Below are positions 1 through 13,167 of a stretch of 64,000 bases of DNA, piece by piece. This DNA comes from Aquabacter spiritensis. Lineage in GTDB: Bacteria; Pseudomonadota; Alphaproteobacteria; Rhizobiales; Xanthobacteraceae. The translations under genes were made by a program, and so were the position numbers. The stretch spans positions 124,001 to 188,000 of the forward strand of contig NZ_SMAI01000006.1 of assembly GCF_004346185.1 (NCBI RefSeq), in the 5' to 3' direction. The notes beneath the pieces are model-generated. The model worked only from the letters and a program-made list of their open reading frames with translations, was not told the DNA's origin and made no database searches. Every line of letters begins with the position of its first letter. Position 1 is the stretch's first letter.

Positions 1-554
1 GCCTGATGGGCGGTCGCCTCGACGAGAGTCTCGCGCTCGGCGGCCCTGCTGGCGACCCGGTGATGGAGACGGACGAAGCATCCGTCGAGCCGCACCGCGA
101 AGAACAGATTGTCGGTGCCACGCCTTTGGTCGAGCTCGGCCAGGAGGTCCGCCATCGAAGCGAACGGCGGAAGGACAGCCCGCGCACCGGCCGCGAAATG
201 CGTCACTTCGGCGAACGGGACTTGCTGGTCGTCCCGCGCCTCACGGACGCTGCCGTCGCTGCGGATCTGGTAGAAGGTGCCATCGAGCGCGATCATTTCG
301 CCGTCCAGCCCGGCAAACGTGCCGAGGCCGAAATCGCCATGCTCCTTCAGCGTCTCCACAGACACCACACCGGAGAACAGCCCCTCCACCAGGGCGCCGG
401 CGGTCGAGACCTGGAACAGCGTGCCATGGTCCAGTTGCAGTGTATCGGCCAGCGCGCGCGAGACGATATGGTCGATCCCCTCCCCGCTGTCCGTGCTGGC
501 CCGGTTCAAGGCGTCCAGGAGGGATTGGGAAATCTCGCAGGTGAGTGTCGGCAT
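1..554 (-). CDS. budA: alpha-acetolactate decarboxylase, 3' end cut by window edge
   Basis: Converts 2-acetolactate to acetoin with loss of CO2 in the cytoplasm. Only the first 184 or so codons are inside the window. Reading leftwards from the ATG at 554, the protein shows the family hallmarks in order: a TLFQVSTAGALVEG segment, KEHGDFGLGTFAGLDGEM, then LDGTFYQIRSDG and VPFAEVTHF. The zinc-binding histidines lie in the C-terminal quarter and fall outside the window, so catalytic competence cannot be judged. The gene follows the DUF3313 lipoprotein gene on the same strand with a gap of about 160 bases. Family assignment is firm; a role in acetoin overflow or in acetolactate removal is inference. 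Confidence 0.88.
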   Translation of the reverse strand, partial: MPTLTCEISQSLLDALNRASTDSGEGIDHIVSRALADTLQLDHGTLFQVSTAGALVEGLFSGVVSVETLKEHGDFGLGTFAGLDGEMIALDGTFYQIRSDGSVREARDDQQVPFAEVTHFAAGARAVLPPFASMADLLAELDQRRGTDNLFFAVRLDGCFVRLHHRVASRAAERETLVEATAHQ

Positions 555-713
555 GAGGTCCGTTCGTCTGTGTCGAGCCGGCGGGGTCCGGCTGGCGGCG
601 CAGTCTGCCCCTGGGAGGGCCGGAGGCAAGCCCCAGCCTCGTCACAGGTGACGCATCGGAGGGAAAATACCTGCGTTGTCGGAGCGTCACCCGTTTCAGG
701 CGCCGCGCGCAGC

Positions 714-1595
714 TCAACGCGCGTTGGGGCCGGCCGTTTCCGGGGCGGACGAAGTGGATCCGCCCCCTTTGTCGGTCCATTCCTGGGGCATGCCGACAGC
801 GCCGCTGACCAGACCCGCGATGCCGGGCTCGCGCCCGAACACCTCGCAGGCCGCGTGTTTCGGCGCCCCGCCAGCCCAGGATTGGAAGCGTTCCGGCGAC
901 GGCGGGCCGGACAGGGACTTGAACGGATTTTCGCCCGTTACCAGAAGCTTGCTGAAGTCTTCCCCAAAGGCGCCCGCCAGTTCGTAGGCATCTCCCGATC
1001 GGGACACACGCGCCGAACCCGACAGCATGTTTGCGCCCCGTCCCCACACCATGGCGGCCTCCGGGCGGCCTCCTGGACCCCGCGCTTCCGCCTCCATGGA
1101 GAGGCTGCCGAGGCCGATCGGTAGACGCGGCGTCGGAACGGGTACGCCCGGCAGCAGGATCGATTTTGCGACCGAGGCGATCTTGGTCGCGGCCACCGCA
1201 GTTTCGTCCGTCGGCGCCATGTTGGTGATCACGGCATGGACGGTTAGGTCCGCCGGCTCGGCGGGCGAAACAACCGCGAAGCGCTCGCTCAGCCCGGCGC
1301 ATAGCGACCGGTCCACCGCGTTGGAAACCAAGCGTCTCTGCTCCTCCGTGATGGAAGTCAGCCGCGCCGGCGCGGCAAACGCCGTGGGGACGATCCGCAC
1401 CGTCTTTGCGGCGAGAACCGCGTCCTTGTCGATGCGCAGCTTCGACTTGGTCAGGATGCCGTCGGCCTGAGCGAGGTCGCCATAGGACGTAAGAGAGCCA
1501 CCCTCATCCAAAGGGGCTGTCGCGCAGCCGGCGACCAGAAGCGGAAGAATCAGGATTGGGAGAAGGCCGGCCAGTCGATTGCGCGCCGTGACCAC
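714..1595 (-). CDS. DUF3313-family outer-membrane lipoprotein
   Basis: The N-terminus is a type II signal peptide: a short basic stretch (ARNR), a hydrophobic core, and a lipobox LVAGC, so the mature protein probably starts at the Cys near residue 24. After it come LTSYGDLAQADG and an IDKDAVLAAKTVRIVP segment, the pattern of the DUF3313 family, which has no assigned function. The protein is 293 residues, slightly long for the family because of a Gly/Pro-rich C-terminus. The start is GTG at 1595, chosen because a GGGGAGA ribosome-binding site lies a few bases upstream. No operon partner of known function; the 181 bases between this start and the end of uvrB hold nothing I recognise. Confidence 0.7.
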   Translation of the reverse strand: MVTARNRLAGLLPILILPLLVAGCATAPLDEGGSLTSYGDLAQADGILTKSKLRIDKDAVLAAKTVRIVPTAFAAPARLTSITEEQRRLVSNAVDRSLCAGLSERFAVVSPAEPADLTVHAVITNMAPTDETAVAATKIASVAKSILLPGVPVPTPRLPIGLGSLSMEAEARGPGGRPEAAMVWGRGANMLSGSARVSRSGDAYELAGAFGEDFSKLLVTGENPFKSLSGPPSPERFQSWAGGAPKHAACEVFGREPGIAGLVSGAVGMPQEWTDKGGGSTSSAPETAGPNAR

Positions 1596-1776
1596 ACCAT
1601 TCTCCCCAAGCTTCGGACCCGCAATACGAAGATTCGACGAAGCAGTGCGCCTGTCGGTGACCCTGCAGTCCGCATGAACGGGCGGGGCAGGTCAAGCCCG
1701 GCCCCACCCTCTTCGTCGCCACGGCGCGTCCGCATGCACATGGCCCCTCCCCGGTGCGCCGCGGTCCAGGCGGAGG

Positions 1777-4377
1777 CTACCCTTTCCGTCGCCCCCCCTT
1801 GCGGTATCCCTTCGTGCCGGGATCCGGCCGCGGGCCGGGCCGGTAATCGAGCGCGCTCATCGGCTCCGCGCGGTCCGTGCCCGGTCCCATATCGTCCAGG
1901 CTCGGCTTTGCGACTTTGGCGGAAGGGCGCGGCGCATAAAGCGGCATCTCGTCCGGTCCGCGGGCGCGGGAGGGGATGAAGCCGTCGTCCGTCGGCGTGT
2001 CGGGCGCCGCGGGGGGGTGCCGTTTGCCCTTGGCGGGCTTGGGCGGCTCGTTGGCGGCGCGGCCGTATTTCTTCGGGCCGCGATAGCCGCCGGTCCGGTC
2101 GTCCACCGCCTCCTGGCGGGCCATCGGATCGTCCGAGACCGCCAGTTCGGTCGCCTGCAGGCGCTTGATTTCGTCGCGCAGCCGCGCAGCCGTCTCGAAA
2201 TCGAGGTCGGCGGCGGCAGCGCGCATGCGCTTTTCGAGATCCGCCATCACCGTCTTGAGATTGTGGCCGAAAGCGGCGCCTTCCTCGGCGAGCCCGACAT
2301 CGACCTGGACATGGTCGCGCTCATAGACCGAGCCGAGAATGTCGCCGATCGCCTTCTTCACGCTTTCCGGCGTGATGCCGTGCTCGGCATTGTAGGCGAG
2401 CTGCTTCTCGCGGCGCCGCGCGGTCTCGGCCATGGCGCGCTGCATCGAGCCGGTCTCATGGTCGGCATAGAGGATCACCCGCCCGTCGACGTTTCGTGCG
2501 GCGCGACCGATGGTCTGGATCAGCGAGGTCTCGGAGCGCAGGAAGCCCTCTTTGTCGGCATCGAGGATCGCGACGAGGGCGCATTCCGGGATATCCAGGC
2601 CCTCGCGCAGGAGATTGATGCCCACCAGCACGTCGAAGGCGCCGAGCCGCAGGTCGCGCAGGATCTCGATCCGCTCGATCGTGTCGATGTCCGAATGCAT
2701 GTAGCGCACGCGCACACTGTTCTCGTGCAGATATTCCGTCAGGTCTTCGGCCATCCGCTTGGTGAGCACGGTCACCAGCGTCCGGTAGCCGGCCGCCGCC
2801 ACGGCGCGCACCTCACCCAACAGATCGTCGACCTGGGTTCGGGCGGGGCGAACGTCGACCGGGGGATCGATCAGGCCGGTGGGGCGGATCACCTGCTCCA
2901 CGAAGACCCCGCCGGTGCGGTCCATCTCCCACGGGCCGGGCGTCGCCGAGACATGGATCGTCTGGGGCCGCATGGCGTCCCATTCCTCGAAGCGCAGCGG
3001 GCGATTGTCCATGCAGGACGGCAGCCGGAAGCCGTACTCCGCGAGCGTCGCCTTGCGGCGGAAGTCGCCGCGATACATGGCGCCGATCTGGGGAATGGTG
3101 ACGTGGCTCTCGTCGGTGAAGACCAAAGCATTGTCCGGCACATATTCGAACAAGGTCGGCGGCGGCTCGCCCGGCCGGCGGCCGGTGAGCCAACGGGAAT
3201 AATTCTCGATGCCCGCGCAGCTTCCCGTCGCCTCCATCATTTCGAGGTCGTAACGGGTGCGCTGCTCCAGGCGCTGGGCCTCCAGCAGACGGCCCATCCG
3301 GTTCAGTTCGTCGAGACGCAGGCGCAGCTCGTTCTTGATGCCGGAAATCGCCTGGATGAGCGTCGGGCGCGGTGTGACATAATGCGAGGAGGCATAGACC
3401 TTCACGCTCTTCATATCCCCGGTTTTATGGCCGGTGAGCGGGTCGAACTCGGCGATGCTCTCGACCTCGTCGCCGAACAGCGACACGCGCCAGGCGCGGT
3501 CCTCGTAATGCGCGGGAAAGATCTCGATATTGTCGCCGCGGACCCGAAAAGTGCCGCGCGCGAAGTCCGACTGGATGCGCTTGTATTGCAGGGCGACGAG
3601 ATCGGCGATGAGCTGACGCTGATCGATGCGCTCGCCCACTTCCAGCTTGAAGGTCATCGACGAATAGGTTTCGACCGAGCCGATGCCGTAGATGCAGGAG
3701 ACCGAGGCGACGATGATGACGTCGTCCCGCTCCAGCAGCGCACGGGTCGCGGCATGGCGCATCCGGTCGATCTGTTCGTTGATCGAGGATTCCTTCTCGA
3801 TATAGGTGTCCGTGCGCGGAACATAAGCTTCCGGCTGATAATAATCGTAATACGAAACGAAGTATTCGACGGCGTTATCAGGAAAAAAGCTCCTAAACTC
3901 GCCATAAAGCTGCGCCGCCAAGGTCTTATTCGGAGCGAGAACGATCGCGGGGCGCTGCAGCTCCTCGATCACCTTGGCCATCGTGAAAGTCTTGCCGGAT
4001 CCGGTGACTCCGAGCAGGACCTGATCCTTTTCCTGCGCCCGCGCCTGAGCAGCGAGTTCGGCGATCGCCTGAGGTTGGTCGCCTGCGGGCTTGAAGTCGC
4101 TCTTCATCGCGAAGCGGATGCCGCCCTCGCTCTTGTCCGGACGGGACGGGCGATGCGGCATCCAGGTCTGGCCGGTCACTTCCGGCCGTCCTTCGACGAT
4201 CAGCCGCGACAGCGCCGCCACGGTGGCGGAGGCGCCCGCCGATTCGAACGTGCCGAAATCCTCCGCCGCGACGCCCAGAGAGGCGGCAAGCGCAGGATCG
4301 AGAGTCTGGAGCGGCGCCGGCTCGAAATGGCGCTGGGAGCGCTCGCCGAGCTTGCCGGGACGGGATGCTTTGGCCAT
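1777..4377 (-). CDS. uvrB: UvrABC excinuclease subunit B
   Basis: Damage-verifying helicase-like subunit of nucleotide excision repair; it takes over the lesion from UvrA and recruits UvrC. Motifs in order: Walker A in [10 protein letters not shown], the Tyr-rich beta-hairpin [10 protein letters not shown] that clamps the strand, the Walker B-like DESHV, the helicase segment [15 protein letters not shown] and QTIGRAARN, and a UVR coiled-coil near the C-terminus that contacts UvrC. About 866 residues, longer than the enterobacterial protein because of an N-terminal extension of about 90 residues and a basic/Pro-rich tail of about 130 residues; both are common in alphaproteobacteria. The frame stays open to a TTG at 4398, but ATG 4377 gives MAKASRPGK and is preferred. 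A short low-GC stretch is noted in the findings. Confidence 0.97.
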   Translation of the reverse strand: MAKASRPGKLGERSQRHFEPAPLQTLDPALAASLGVAAEDFGTFESAGASATVAALSRLIVEGRPEVTGQTWMPHRPSRPDKSEGGIRFAMKSDFKPAGDQPQAIAELAAQARAQEKDQVLLGVTGSGKTFTMAKVIEELQRPAIVLAPNKTLAAQLYGEFRSFFPDNAVEYFVSYYDYYQPEAYVPRTDTYIEKESSINEQIDRMRHAATRALLERDDVIIVASVSCIYGIGSVETYSSMTFKLEVGERIDQRQLIADLVALQYKRIQSDFARGTFRVRGDNIEIFPAHYEDRAWRVSLFGDEVESIAEFDPLTGHKTGDMKSVKVYASSHYVTPRPTLIQAISGIKNELRLRLDELNRMGRLLEAQRLEQRTRYDLEMMEATGSCAGIENYSRWLTGRRPGEPPPTLFEYVPDNALVFTDESHVTIPQIGAMYRGDFRRKATLAEYGFRLPSCMDNRPLRFEEWDAMRPQTIHVSATPGPWEMDRTGGVFVEQVIRPTGLIDPPVDVRPARTQVDDLLGEVRAVAAAGYRTLVTVLTKRMAEDLTEYLHENSVRVRYMHSDIDTIERIEILRDLRLGAFDVLVGINLLREGLDIPECALVAILDADKEGFLRSETSLIQTIGRAARNVDGRVILYADHETGSMQRAMAETARRREKQLAYNAEHGITPESVKKAIGDILGSVYERDHVQVDVGLAEEGAAFGHNLKTVMADLEKRMRAAAADLDFETAARLRDEIKRLQATELAVSDDPMARQEAVDDRTGGYRGPKKYGRAANEPPKPAKGKRHPPAAPDTPTDDGFIPSRARGPDEMPLYAPRPSAKVAKPSLDDMGPGTDRAEPMSALDYRPGPRPDPGTKGYRKGGRRKG

Positions 4378-4422
4378 GCCGCCAATATGGGGGCTCAAGC
4401 GGCGCGTGGGAAGGCGCGCCGG

Positions 4423-4878
4423 CTATCCCGAAACGGGACGCTGATAATGCAGGAACCCGGAGCGCACCGCGATCCGGTCATACAGCGCACGTGCCGTCGC
4501 ATTGGTCTCGTGGGTCAGCCAATAGACCTCCTCCCACCCATTTTGATCGGCGGCACGATAGACATGATCGATCAGCGCCCGTCCGGTCCCAGCGCCCCGC
4601 CCCGCCGGTGCGACGAACAGGTCCTGGAGATAGCAGACGTCACCGGCGGTCCAGGTCGAGCGGTGGGCGAGGAAATGCACCAGCCCCGCCGCTGCGCCGC
4701 CGGACCAGGCGAGAGCGCCGAACACCATCTCGGACGGATCGCATAGCCGTGTCCAGGTTCGGCGCGACACCGCCTCAGGTATCTCGATCTCATAAAATGC
4801 CTGGTATCCCCGCCAGAGCGGGAGCCAGGCGTCATGGTCACCCACGCCGATCGCGCGGATCTCGATCTCGGCCCCCAT
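4423..4878 (-). CDS. GNAT-family N-acetyltransferase
   Basis: A 151-residue single-domain acetyltransferase. The acetyl-CoA-binding motif A is clear: LQDLFVAPAGRGAGTGRAL, followed by the GW-EVYWLTHETNATARALYD segment typical of motif B, where a Tyr usually acts as general acid. The substrate cannot be told from sequence; neighbours (uvrB downstream, an LprI-like gene upstream, same strand) give no hint. The gap to uvrB is 45 bases, so co-transcription is possible. ATG at 4878 gives a complete fold starting just before the first beta strand (EIEIRAIGVGDHDAW). Confidence 0.85.
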   Translation of the reverse strand: MGAEIEIRAIGVGDHDAWLPLWRGYQAFYEIEIPEAVSRRTWTRLCDPSEMVFGALAWSGGAAAGLVHFLAHRSTWTAGDVCYLQDLFVAPAGRGAGTGRALIDHVYRAADQNGWEEVYWLTHETNATARALYDRIAVRSGFLHYQRPVSG

Positions 4879-4892
4879 CGGATCCCCTCACT

Positions 4893-5309
4893 TTACGGCG
4901 TATTCGCCAGTTCCAGCTCGATCGTGCGCTGCGCCGTCAGCACGCGGCGGCATTCAGCGAACTCGATATTGGCGATGGTGCCTTCGACGCTGCCGTAAAA
5001 GGTGCAATTGGCGTCGCGGAACTGAATCCAGGCCCGCTGGGCGGTGCGCAACCGCTCCTTCTGGGCTGGATTCTGCGCCGCCATCAACGCCCGATAGGCC
5101 GTATTGAGTCGCTTGTCCCAGGCCTCGGTGAGTGCCGTGACGCAATCGCTGATCGCCGCCGTCGCCATCTTGGAATTGCACGTCTCGAATTCGCCCCCAT
5201 ACCAGGAAATCGTCGGCGGCTTCGGCGCGGCGGCAGCGGGGGCGGCACCGAGCACCGGGGCTGCGAGGATAACGAAAGCGGCAAGGCCCGCGGCTCTGGT
5301 CATGGTCAT
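4893..5309 (-). CDS. LprI/DUF1311-family exported protein
   Basis: A 138-residue secreted protein. It starts with a cleavable signal peptide rich in Ala (MTMTRAAGLAAFVILAAP, cleavage near AAAA-PKPP). The mature part carries the DUF1311 (lysozyme-inhibitor LprI N-terminal) signature: paired cysteines in ETCNSKMATAAISDCV, LNTAYRALM, then AQRAWIQFRDANCTFYGS and AECRRVLTAQRT. Family members bind or inhibit lysozyme in some bacteria, but most are uncharacterised, so function here is open. ATG 5309 was chosen over an in-frame upstream codon at 5333 because it begins directly at the signal peptide and has a GGGA just upstream. It lies 14 bases from the GNAT gene on the same strand. Confidence 0.75.
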   Translation of the reverse strand: MTMTRAAGLAAFVILAAPVLGAAPAAAAPKPPTISWYGGEFETCNSKMATAAISDCVTALTEAWDKRLNTAYRALMAAQNPAQKERLRTAQRAWIQFRDANCTFYGSVEGTIANIEFAECRRVLTAQRTIELELANTP

Positions 5310-5349
5310 TCCCAATTCGATTTGCGACGGCAATCAGCGTCGTCCCGTC

Positions 5350-6702
5350 TCAGCCAGTCTCTCCGTGCAAGCGGGCGAGAACGCGGCGCCGCCCCATCAG
5401 CGGCAGCAACGCCGCAAGTTCCGGTCCCTTCTCCTGCCCGGTCAAGGCGAGCCGCAGGGGGCGGAAAAGCCCCTTGCCGGTCCGGCCGCTGCGGTCCTTC
5501 ACCGCGGCGATCCAGGCGCCGTAGGTCTCGGCGCTCCAAGGCTCCGGTGGCAGCACCACCGCGGCCGCGGCGAGGAAGTCCGCCTCTTCCGGCGGCGCCA
5601 TGCCGACACGCGGCGTGTCGATGATCTCCCACCAGTCCTTGGCATCGATGAAGCGCCCGAGATTGCCGCGCACCGCGTGCCAAAAGACAGCGCCGCCGCC
5701 GATTCCGGCATCCTCCAGCCGTCGGGCGACCGCCTCGAAGGGCAGCATGTGGAGCGTGCGCGCGGTGAGCGTGGAGAGATCGGCCGGATCGAAGCGGGCG
5801 GGAGCGCGGGAAATACGCGAAAGGTCAACACGATCGGCCAGCGCGGCCAGGCTCTCGACCGGCGCCAGCGCCTCGGACGTGCCGACCAGCACCGCAGCGG
5901 CCGCCACCGCCAGCGGCTCCTCGCCGGCCTCGCGCAGCGCCTTCAGCGAGAGATGACCGAGGCGCTTCGAGAGGCCCTCCCCACTCGGCAGTGTGAGGAG
6001 ATTGTGGTGCGCAAACCGCGGCACGCCCCCGCCGAGTGCCGCGATCAGCTCGATCTGGACTGCGGTATTGGTGACATGGTCCTCGCCGCGCACCACGTCG
6101 GTGACGCCGAAATCGAGATCGTCCACCACCGACGGCAGGGTATAGAGGAAGCTTCCGTCCTCGCGCACGAGAACCGGGTCGGACAGGCTCGCCGTGTCGA
6201 CCTGCTGCCGCCCGCGCACGCCGTCGTCCCAGGCGACCGTGCGGTGCGCCAGCTTGAAGCGCCAGTGGGGCGCCCGCCCTTCAGTCGCGAAGCGGGCATG
6301 ATCCGCCTCGGTAAGGGACAAAGCGGCACGGTCATAAACCGGCGGCAGGCCGCGCGCGCGCTGCAAGCCGCGCTTCAGATCGAGTTCGGCCTCGGTCTCA
6401 TAGGCCGGATACAAGCGTCCGGCCGCCTTCAGACGTTCGGCGGCGGCGGCATAGATGGGCAGGCGAGACGACTGCCGCTCAACCCGGTCAGGCGGGATGC
6501 CGAGCCAGTCGAGATCGTCAGCAATCGCCGCGGCGAAACTGTCGCGCGAACGGGCGGCATCGGTGTCGTCGAATCGCAGAATGAAGATGCCGCCGGCGCG
6601 GCGCGCGAGCAGCGCGTTCAGCAGAGCAGTGCGGGCATTGCCGACATGCAGAAGGCCCGTGGGCGAGGGCGCGAAGCGGAAGACGGAGAGCGGTGCGGGC
6701 AT
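5350..6702 (-). CDS. gltX: glutamyl-tRNA synthetase
   Basis: Class I aminoacyl-tRNA synthetase that charges tRNA with glutamate, 450 residues. The HIGH signature appears as HVGN (residues 19-22, in [19 protein letters not shown]). The KMSKS loop appears as LSKRL at about residue 245, and [10 protein letters not shown] precedes it. The C-terminal anticodon-binding region is present. Between HVGN and the catalytic FKLAHR region the usual zinc-binding cysteines are absent: the segment reads [15 protein letters not shown] with no Cys. Many alphaproteobacteria carry two gltX genes with different tRNA specificity; this Cys-less form may be one of such a pair, which the window cannot settle. It is not the short GluQ type because the anticodon region is complete. 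Confidence 0.95.
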   Translation of the reverse strand: MPAPLSVFRFAPSPTGLLHVGNARTALLNALLARRAGGIFILRFDDTDAARSRDSFAAAIADDLDWLGIPPDRVERQSSRLPIYAAAAERLKAAGRLYPAYETEAELDLKRGLQRARGLPPVYDRAALSLTEADHARFATEGRAPHWRFKLAHRTVAWDDGVRGRQQVDTASLSDPVLVREDGSFLYTLPSVVDDLDFGVTDVVRGEDHVTNTAVQIELIAALGGGVPRFAHHNLLTLPSGEGLSKRLGHLSLKALREAGEEPLAVAAAAVLVGTSEALAPVESLAALADRVDLSRISRAPARFDPADLSTLTARTLHMLPFEAVARRLEDAGIGGGAVFWHAVRGNLGRFIDAKDWWEIIDTPRVGMAPPEEADFLAAAAVVLPPEPWSAETYGAWIAAVKDRSGRTGKGLFRPLRLALTGQEKGPELAALLPLMGRRRVLARLHGETG

Positions 6703-6772
6703 GGCATGCCATTAGAACGCCACGCCGCGTCTGGAAAGAGGCGGCCGCCCCGGCGGGACGGCCGCCAAGGCC

Positions 6773-7699
6773 TCAGCGTGGCACAGGCACGACCTGAAGC
6801 CCGGTTCCGCGGGCCGGCGTTTCCGCCGGCGATGCGGGCTGTGCCGGCGCGGGTTGCGCAGGCGCAGGCTGTGCGGGCGCCGCTTGCGCGGGCGGCGGCG
6901 CGGGCTGACCGCGCGGCGGCTGGCCCTGGGCGTTCGGCGGCGGACCGCCTGGATTGCGCGGTCCCTGCGTGTTGGGGGGCGGACCGCCCGGATTGCCGGG
7001 GTTGCGCGGTTGATTCTGCCAATTTGGCGGGGGCCCACCCGGATTGCCGGGATTGCGTGGCTGATTCCAATTCGGCGGTGGGCCGCCGGGGTTTCCGGGG
7101 TTGCGCGGCTGGTTCCAATTCGGTGGTGGGCCGCCCGGCACGGGTCCGTTCGGCCCGATCACCGGCAGACCCGTCGGGCTGCCGCCTTGCCAGCCCGGCC
7201 GGCCGGGACCCGGCGGCGGAGGCCGATTGCCGGGCCCCCACCAATTCGGCGGACGCGGGCCCGGACCCGGAGGCGGCGGCCCCCAGCCGGGACGCGGGCG
7301 CGGCTGGTAATATTGCCATTGCGACCGCTGGCCCCACCATGGCGAGCCGCGATAATAGCGTCCCCAATAATTGCCGAAATTGAACCCGACGATGGGGATG
7401 CCGACGACCGGAGCATATTCCGGCACCAGCACGGTGCGGCCGCGATAGGCGAAGCCGAGATACTCGCCATAAACCCAGCCGCGATAAGGTCCATAGATCA
7501 CGTCGCACCAGGACTGGTTGTCCAAGCAGCCCACAATCTCGACGCCGACACCGTCCGGAAGAACAGTGACGCGCGGAAATTCCGTATCCGGACCCGCGCG
7601 CATATTGACGTTTCCGGTCGTGACCCCCGGATAGGCCAGAGCAGCCGTGGCCGCACAGGCAAACCCGGCGGACAGGAGCGCAGTCGCGACCCGGCGCAT
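6773..7699 (-). CDS. exported SH3-like protein with Pro/Gly/Asn-rich repeat tail
   Basis: About 308 residues. A signal peptide (MRRVATALLSAGFACAATAALA, cleaved before YPG) leads into a bacterial SH3-type domain: TTGNVNMRAGPDTEFPRVTVL, a Cys pair in GCLDNQSWCDV, and GPYRGWVYGEYLGF. This domain usually binds peptidoglycan or envelope partners. A Tyr/Trp-rich linker (NFGNYWGRYYRGSPWWG) follows. The second half is low-complexity with tandem NWNQPRNPGNPGGPPP units, then QPAPAQ repeats, ending in a non-repetitive GTGLQVVPVPR. The frame is open for another 94 codons upstream of ATG 7699, but only this start gives a proper signal peptide. No Shine-Dalgarno is obvious, so the start is the least certain point. 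Confidence 0.75.
   Translation of the reverse strand: MRRVATALLSAGFACAATAALAYPGVTTGNVNMRAGPDTEFPRVTVLPDGVGVEIVGCLDNQSWCDVIYGPYRGWVYGEYLGFAYRGRTVLVPEYAPVVGIPIVGFNFGNYWGRYYRGSPWWGQRSQWQYYQPRPRPGWGPPPPGPGPRPPNWWGPGNRPPPPGPGRPGWQGGSPTGLPVIGPNGPVPGGPPPNWNQPRNPGNPGGPPPNWNQPRNPGNPGGPPPNWQNQPRNPGNPGGPPPNTQGPRNPGGPPPNAQGQPPRGQPAPPPAQAAPAQPAPAQPAPAQPASPAETPARGTGLQVVPVPR
6960..7137 (-). repeat. in-gene tandem repeats encoding Pro/Asn/Gly-rich units
   Basis: Near-identical units of about 48 bases sit side by side in the 3' half of the SH3-like gene, each coding for roughly NWNQPRNPGNPGGPPP. At least three full units and shorter derivatives (NTQGPRNPGGPPP, NAQG) can be counted. The copies differ mostly at synonymous positions, which suggests expansion followed by drift. 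Such repeats can change copy number by slippage. Confidence 0.8.
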
Positions 7700-8131
7700 C
7701 GGCGCGCGCGACAATTGCGCACGCAGATCCCCCTCCCGAGACTCGCGACGATTCAGCAACAGAGATACGCCCCGAGTCCGCATCTTCACCACCCACGCCG
7801 CGGCGGTTCGCGGCGGGAAGACACGCAATGCGTCCATGATACCCCTCGTCGAGCGGCCAAATCGGCCGTAACCCATTGACGTAACGTTCCGCGGCTTTTC
7901 GAGCCCTAAGGCATGGCGGGATTGGGTCGCGCGCGCGGCATCTTCGTGCCGGCACCGTACAGTCTCTCCGCCTCGCCGCAAACCAAAGGCCTTCTACCGC
8001 AGCCGCGAAGAGAATTTTCGCTCCCGCCGCATTTTGCAGCCGGCCCGACAAAGCGGGGCTTTTCCTTCGGTGCAAGGCGCCATTAGAGTGACTTTGAGTT
8101 GGAAGAGGGCGGCATCGCGTCGGGGGCGGGC
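7700..8131. other. intergenic region between divergent SH3-like gene and pccB
   Basis: About 430 bases separating the minus-strand SH3-like gene from plus-strand pccB; it must contain both promoters. I see no clean -35/-10 pair, no tRNA and no convincing small gene. The minus frame in continuation with the SH3-like gene stays open up to 7981 but looks like GC-rich noise. A GGGGGCGGG run just before 8132 is the likely ribosome-binding region of pccB. Confidence 0.5.
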
Positions 8132-9664
<1,533 letters not shown>

Positions 9665-9808
9665 CAGCGCGGTCTTGCCTGGGTTTGCCAGGGGAATCCA
9701 CGCGGCGCCGATCAGGCGTCACTTCAGGGATAGCCGTGGATGGCCGGGAGACGCCCGGCGATGACGGCGAGCAAATCATGGGCGCCAAGCGCCGGGGGAC
9801 AGACGACG

Positions 9809-11836
<2,028 letters not shown>

Positions 11837-11925
11837 TGCGGGCCGCCGGCAGCATTCGCCCTCCCCCCCTCCCAAGCAAGCGGCTGAGGGAAACGCTTGC
11901 GCTCGTGCGTCGAGGATCTGCCTGA

Positions 11926-13167
11926 ATGCGTCTGCTCTCCCATCTCCTGTCCCGCTTCGTCGAGAAGGGCGCGCTGACCGTCATCACGGCCAAGGGCCAG
12001 CGCACCGTTTTCGGTTCGGGGGTCGACGGGCCGAAGGTCACGGTGCGGCTGAAAGACGAGAAGCTGGAGCGGGACCTGTTCTTCAACCCCGAACTCGTCG
12101 CCGCCGAGGCCTATATGGACGGGCGGCTCACCTTCGAGGACGGGTCGGGCGTGTTCGACCTGCTGCTGCTGTTCTCGGTCAACCGCAAGGGCCTCGGCAG
12201 CCATCCGGTCCAACAGGCGCTGCGCCGCGCCTGGCGTTCCCTGAAGCGGTTCCAGCAGGCCAATCCGATCGGGAAGGCGAAGGAAAACGTGGCCTCGCAT
12301 TACGACCATCCGGCCGAATTCTACCGGCTGTGGCTGGATGAGACGATGGCCTATTCCTGCGCGTATTTCGACCATCCCGAGCAACCCCTTGCCGACGCCC
12401 AACGGGCAAAGTTCCGCCATGTCGCGGCAAAGCTGAAGATCGCGCCGGGCATGAAGGTGGTGGAGATCGGCTCGGGCTGGGGCGGATTGTCGATCTATCT
12501 CGCCAAGACCTGCGGCGCCCATGTCACGGCGATCAACGTCTCCCCCGAGCAACTTGCGGAATCGCGCCGGCTCGCCGAGCAGGCGGGGGTCGGCCAACTG
12601 ATCGACTTTCGCGAGGTGGACTACCGCACGCTTACGGGAAAATTCGACCGCCTGGTCTCGATCGGCATGATGGAGCATGTCGGGGTCAATCATTTCGACG
12701 ACTATTTCACCAGCGTCCGCGACCTGCTCGCTCCCGGCGGGTTCGCCTTGGTGCACGCCATCGGCCGAATGTCGCCGCCCGGCACGACCGCCCCCTTCAT
12801 CCGCAAATACATTTTCCCCGGCGGCTATGTGCCGGCGCTGTCCGAAGTCTTCGCCTCCACCGAGCGGACCCATCTTTGGGTCGCCGACATGGAGGTGCTG
12901 CGGCTGCATTATTACTGGACCATCCGCGCCTGGCGCCGCCGCTTCCTCGCCCGCTACGGCGAGGTGGAGGCGATGATGGGCGAACGGTTCGCACGTATGT
13001 GGGACTTCTATCTCTCGGCGGTGGAACTGGGCTTCCTGCACGGCTCCAACATGGTGTTCCAGCTCCTGCTCGCCGAGCGGCGGGACGACGTGCCGGTGCG
13101 GCGGGATTATATGTTCGAGGACGAGCGGGCGCTGATCGCCCGCGAGGCGCAGGAGAGCCCGGCATGA
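11926..13167 (+). CDS. cfa: cyclopropane-fatty-acyl-phospholipid synthase family methyltransferase
   Basis: Adds a methylene group from S-adenosylmethionine to the double bond of unsaturated fatty acyl chains in membrane phospholipids. 413 residues. The N-terminal third (RTVFGSGVDGPKVTVRLKDE, VAAEAYMDGRLTFEDG) is the lipid-interacting part of this family. The middle holds SHYDHPAEFYRLWLDETMAYSCAYF, and the SAM-binding glycine loop is VEIGSGWGGLSIYLA, followed by GVNHFDDYF and YIFPGGYVPALSE. Its stop overlaps the start of mutA (ATGA), so it is translationally coupled to the methylmalonyl-CoA mutase small subunit. The family also includes relatives with other methyl acceptors, so the exact lipid product is inferred. 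Confidence 0.9.
   Translation: MRLLSHLLSRFVEKGALTVITAKGQRTVFGSGVDGPKVTVRLKDEKLERDLFFNPELVAAEAYMDGRLTFEDGSGVFDLLLLFSVNRKGLGSHPVQQALRRAWRSLKRFQQANPIGKAKENVASHYDHPAEFYRLWLDETMAYSCAYFDHPEQPLADAQRAKFRHVAAKLKIAPGMKVVEIGSGWGGLSIYLAKTCGAHVTAINVSPEQLAESRRLAEQAGVGQLIDFREVDYRTLTGKFDRLVSIGMMEHVGVNHFDDYFTSVRDLLAPGGFALVHAIGRMSPPGTTAPFIRKYIFPGGYVPALSEVFASTERTHLWVADMEVLRLHYYWTIRAWRRRFLARYGEVEAMMGERFARMWDFYLSAVELGFLHGSNMVFQLLLAERRDDVPVRRDYMFEDERALIAREAQESPA

Noticed and set aside
2017-4746. Plus-strand open frame of 909 codons across uvrB
   Set aside because: Antisense of a fully conserved uvrB. GC-rich codon use leaves the opposite strand open; the translation has no recognisable domain.
7700-7981. N-terminal extension of the SH3-like protein by 94 codons
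   Set aside because: Only the start at 7699 gives a signal peptide; the upstream part is Arg-rich and looks like chance open frame.
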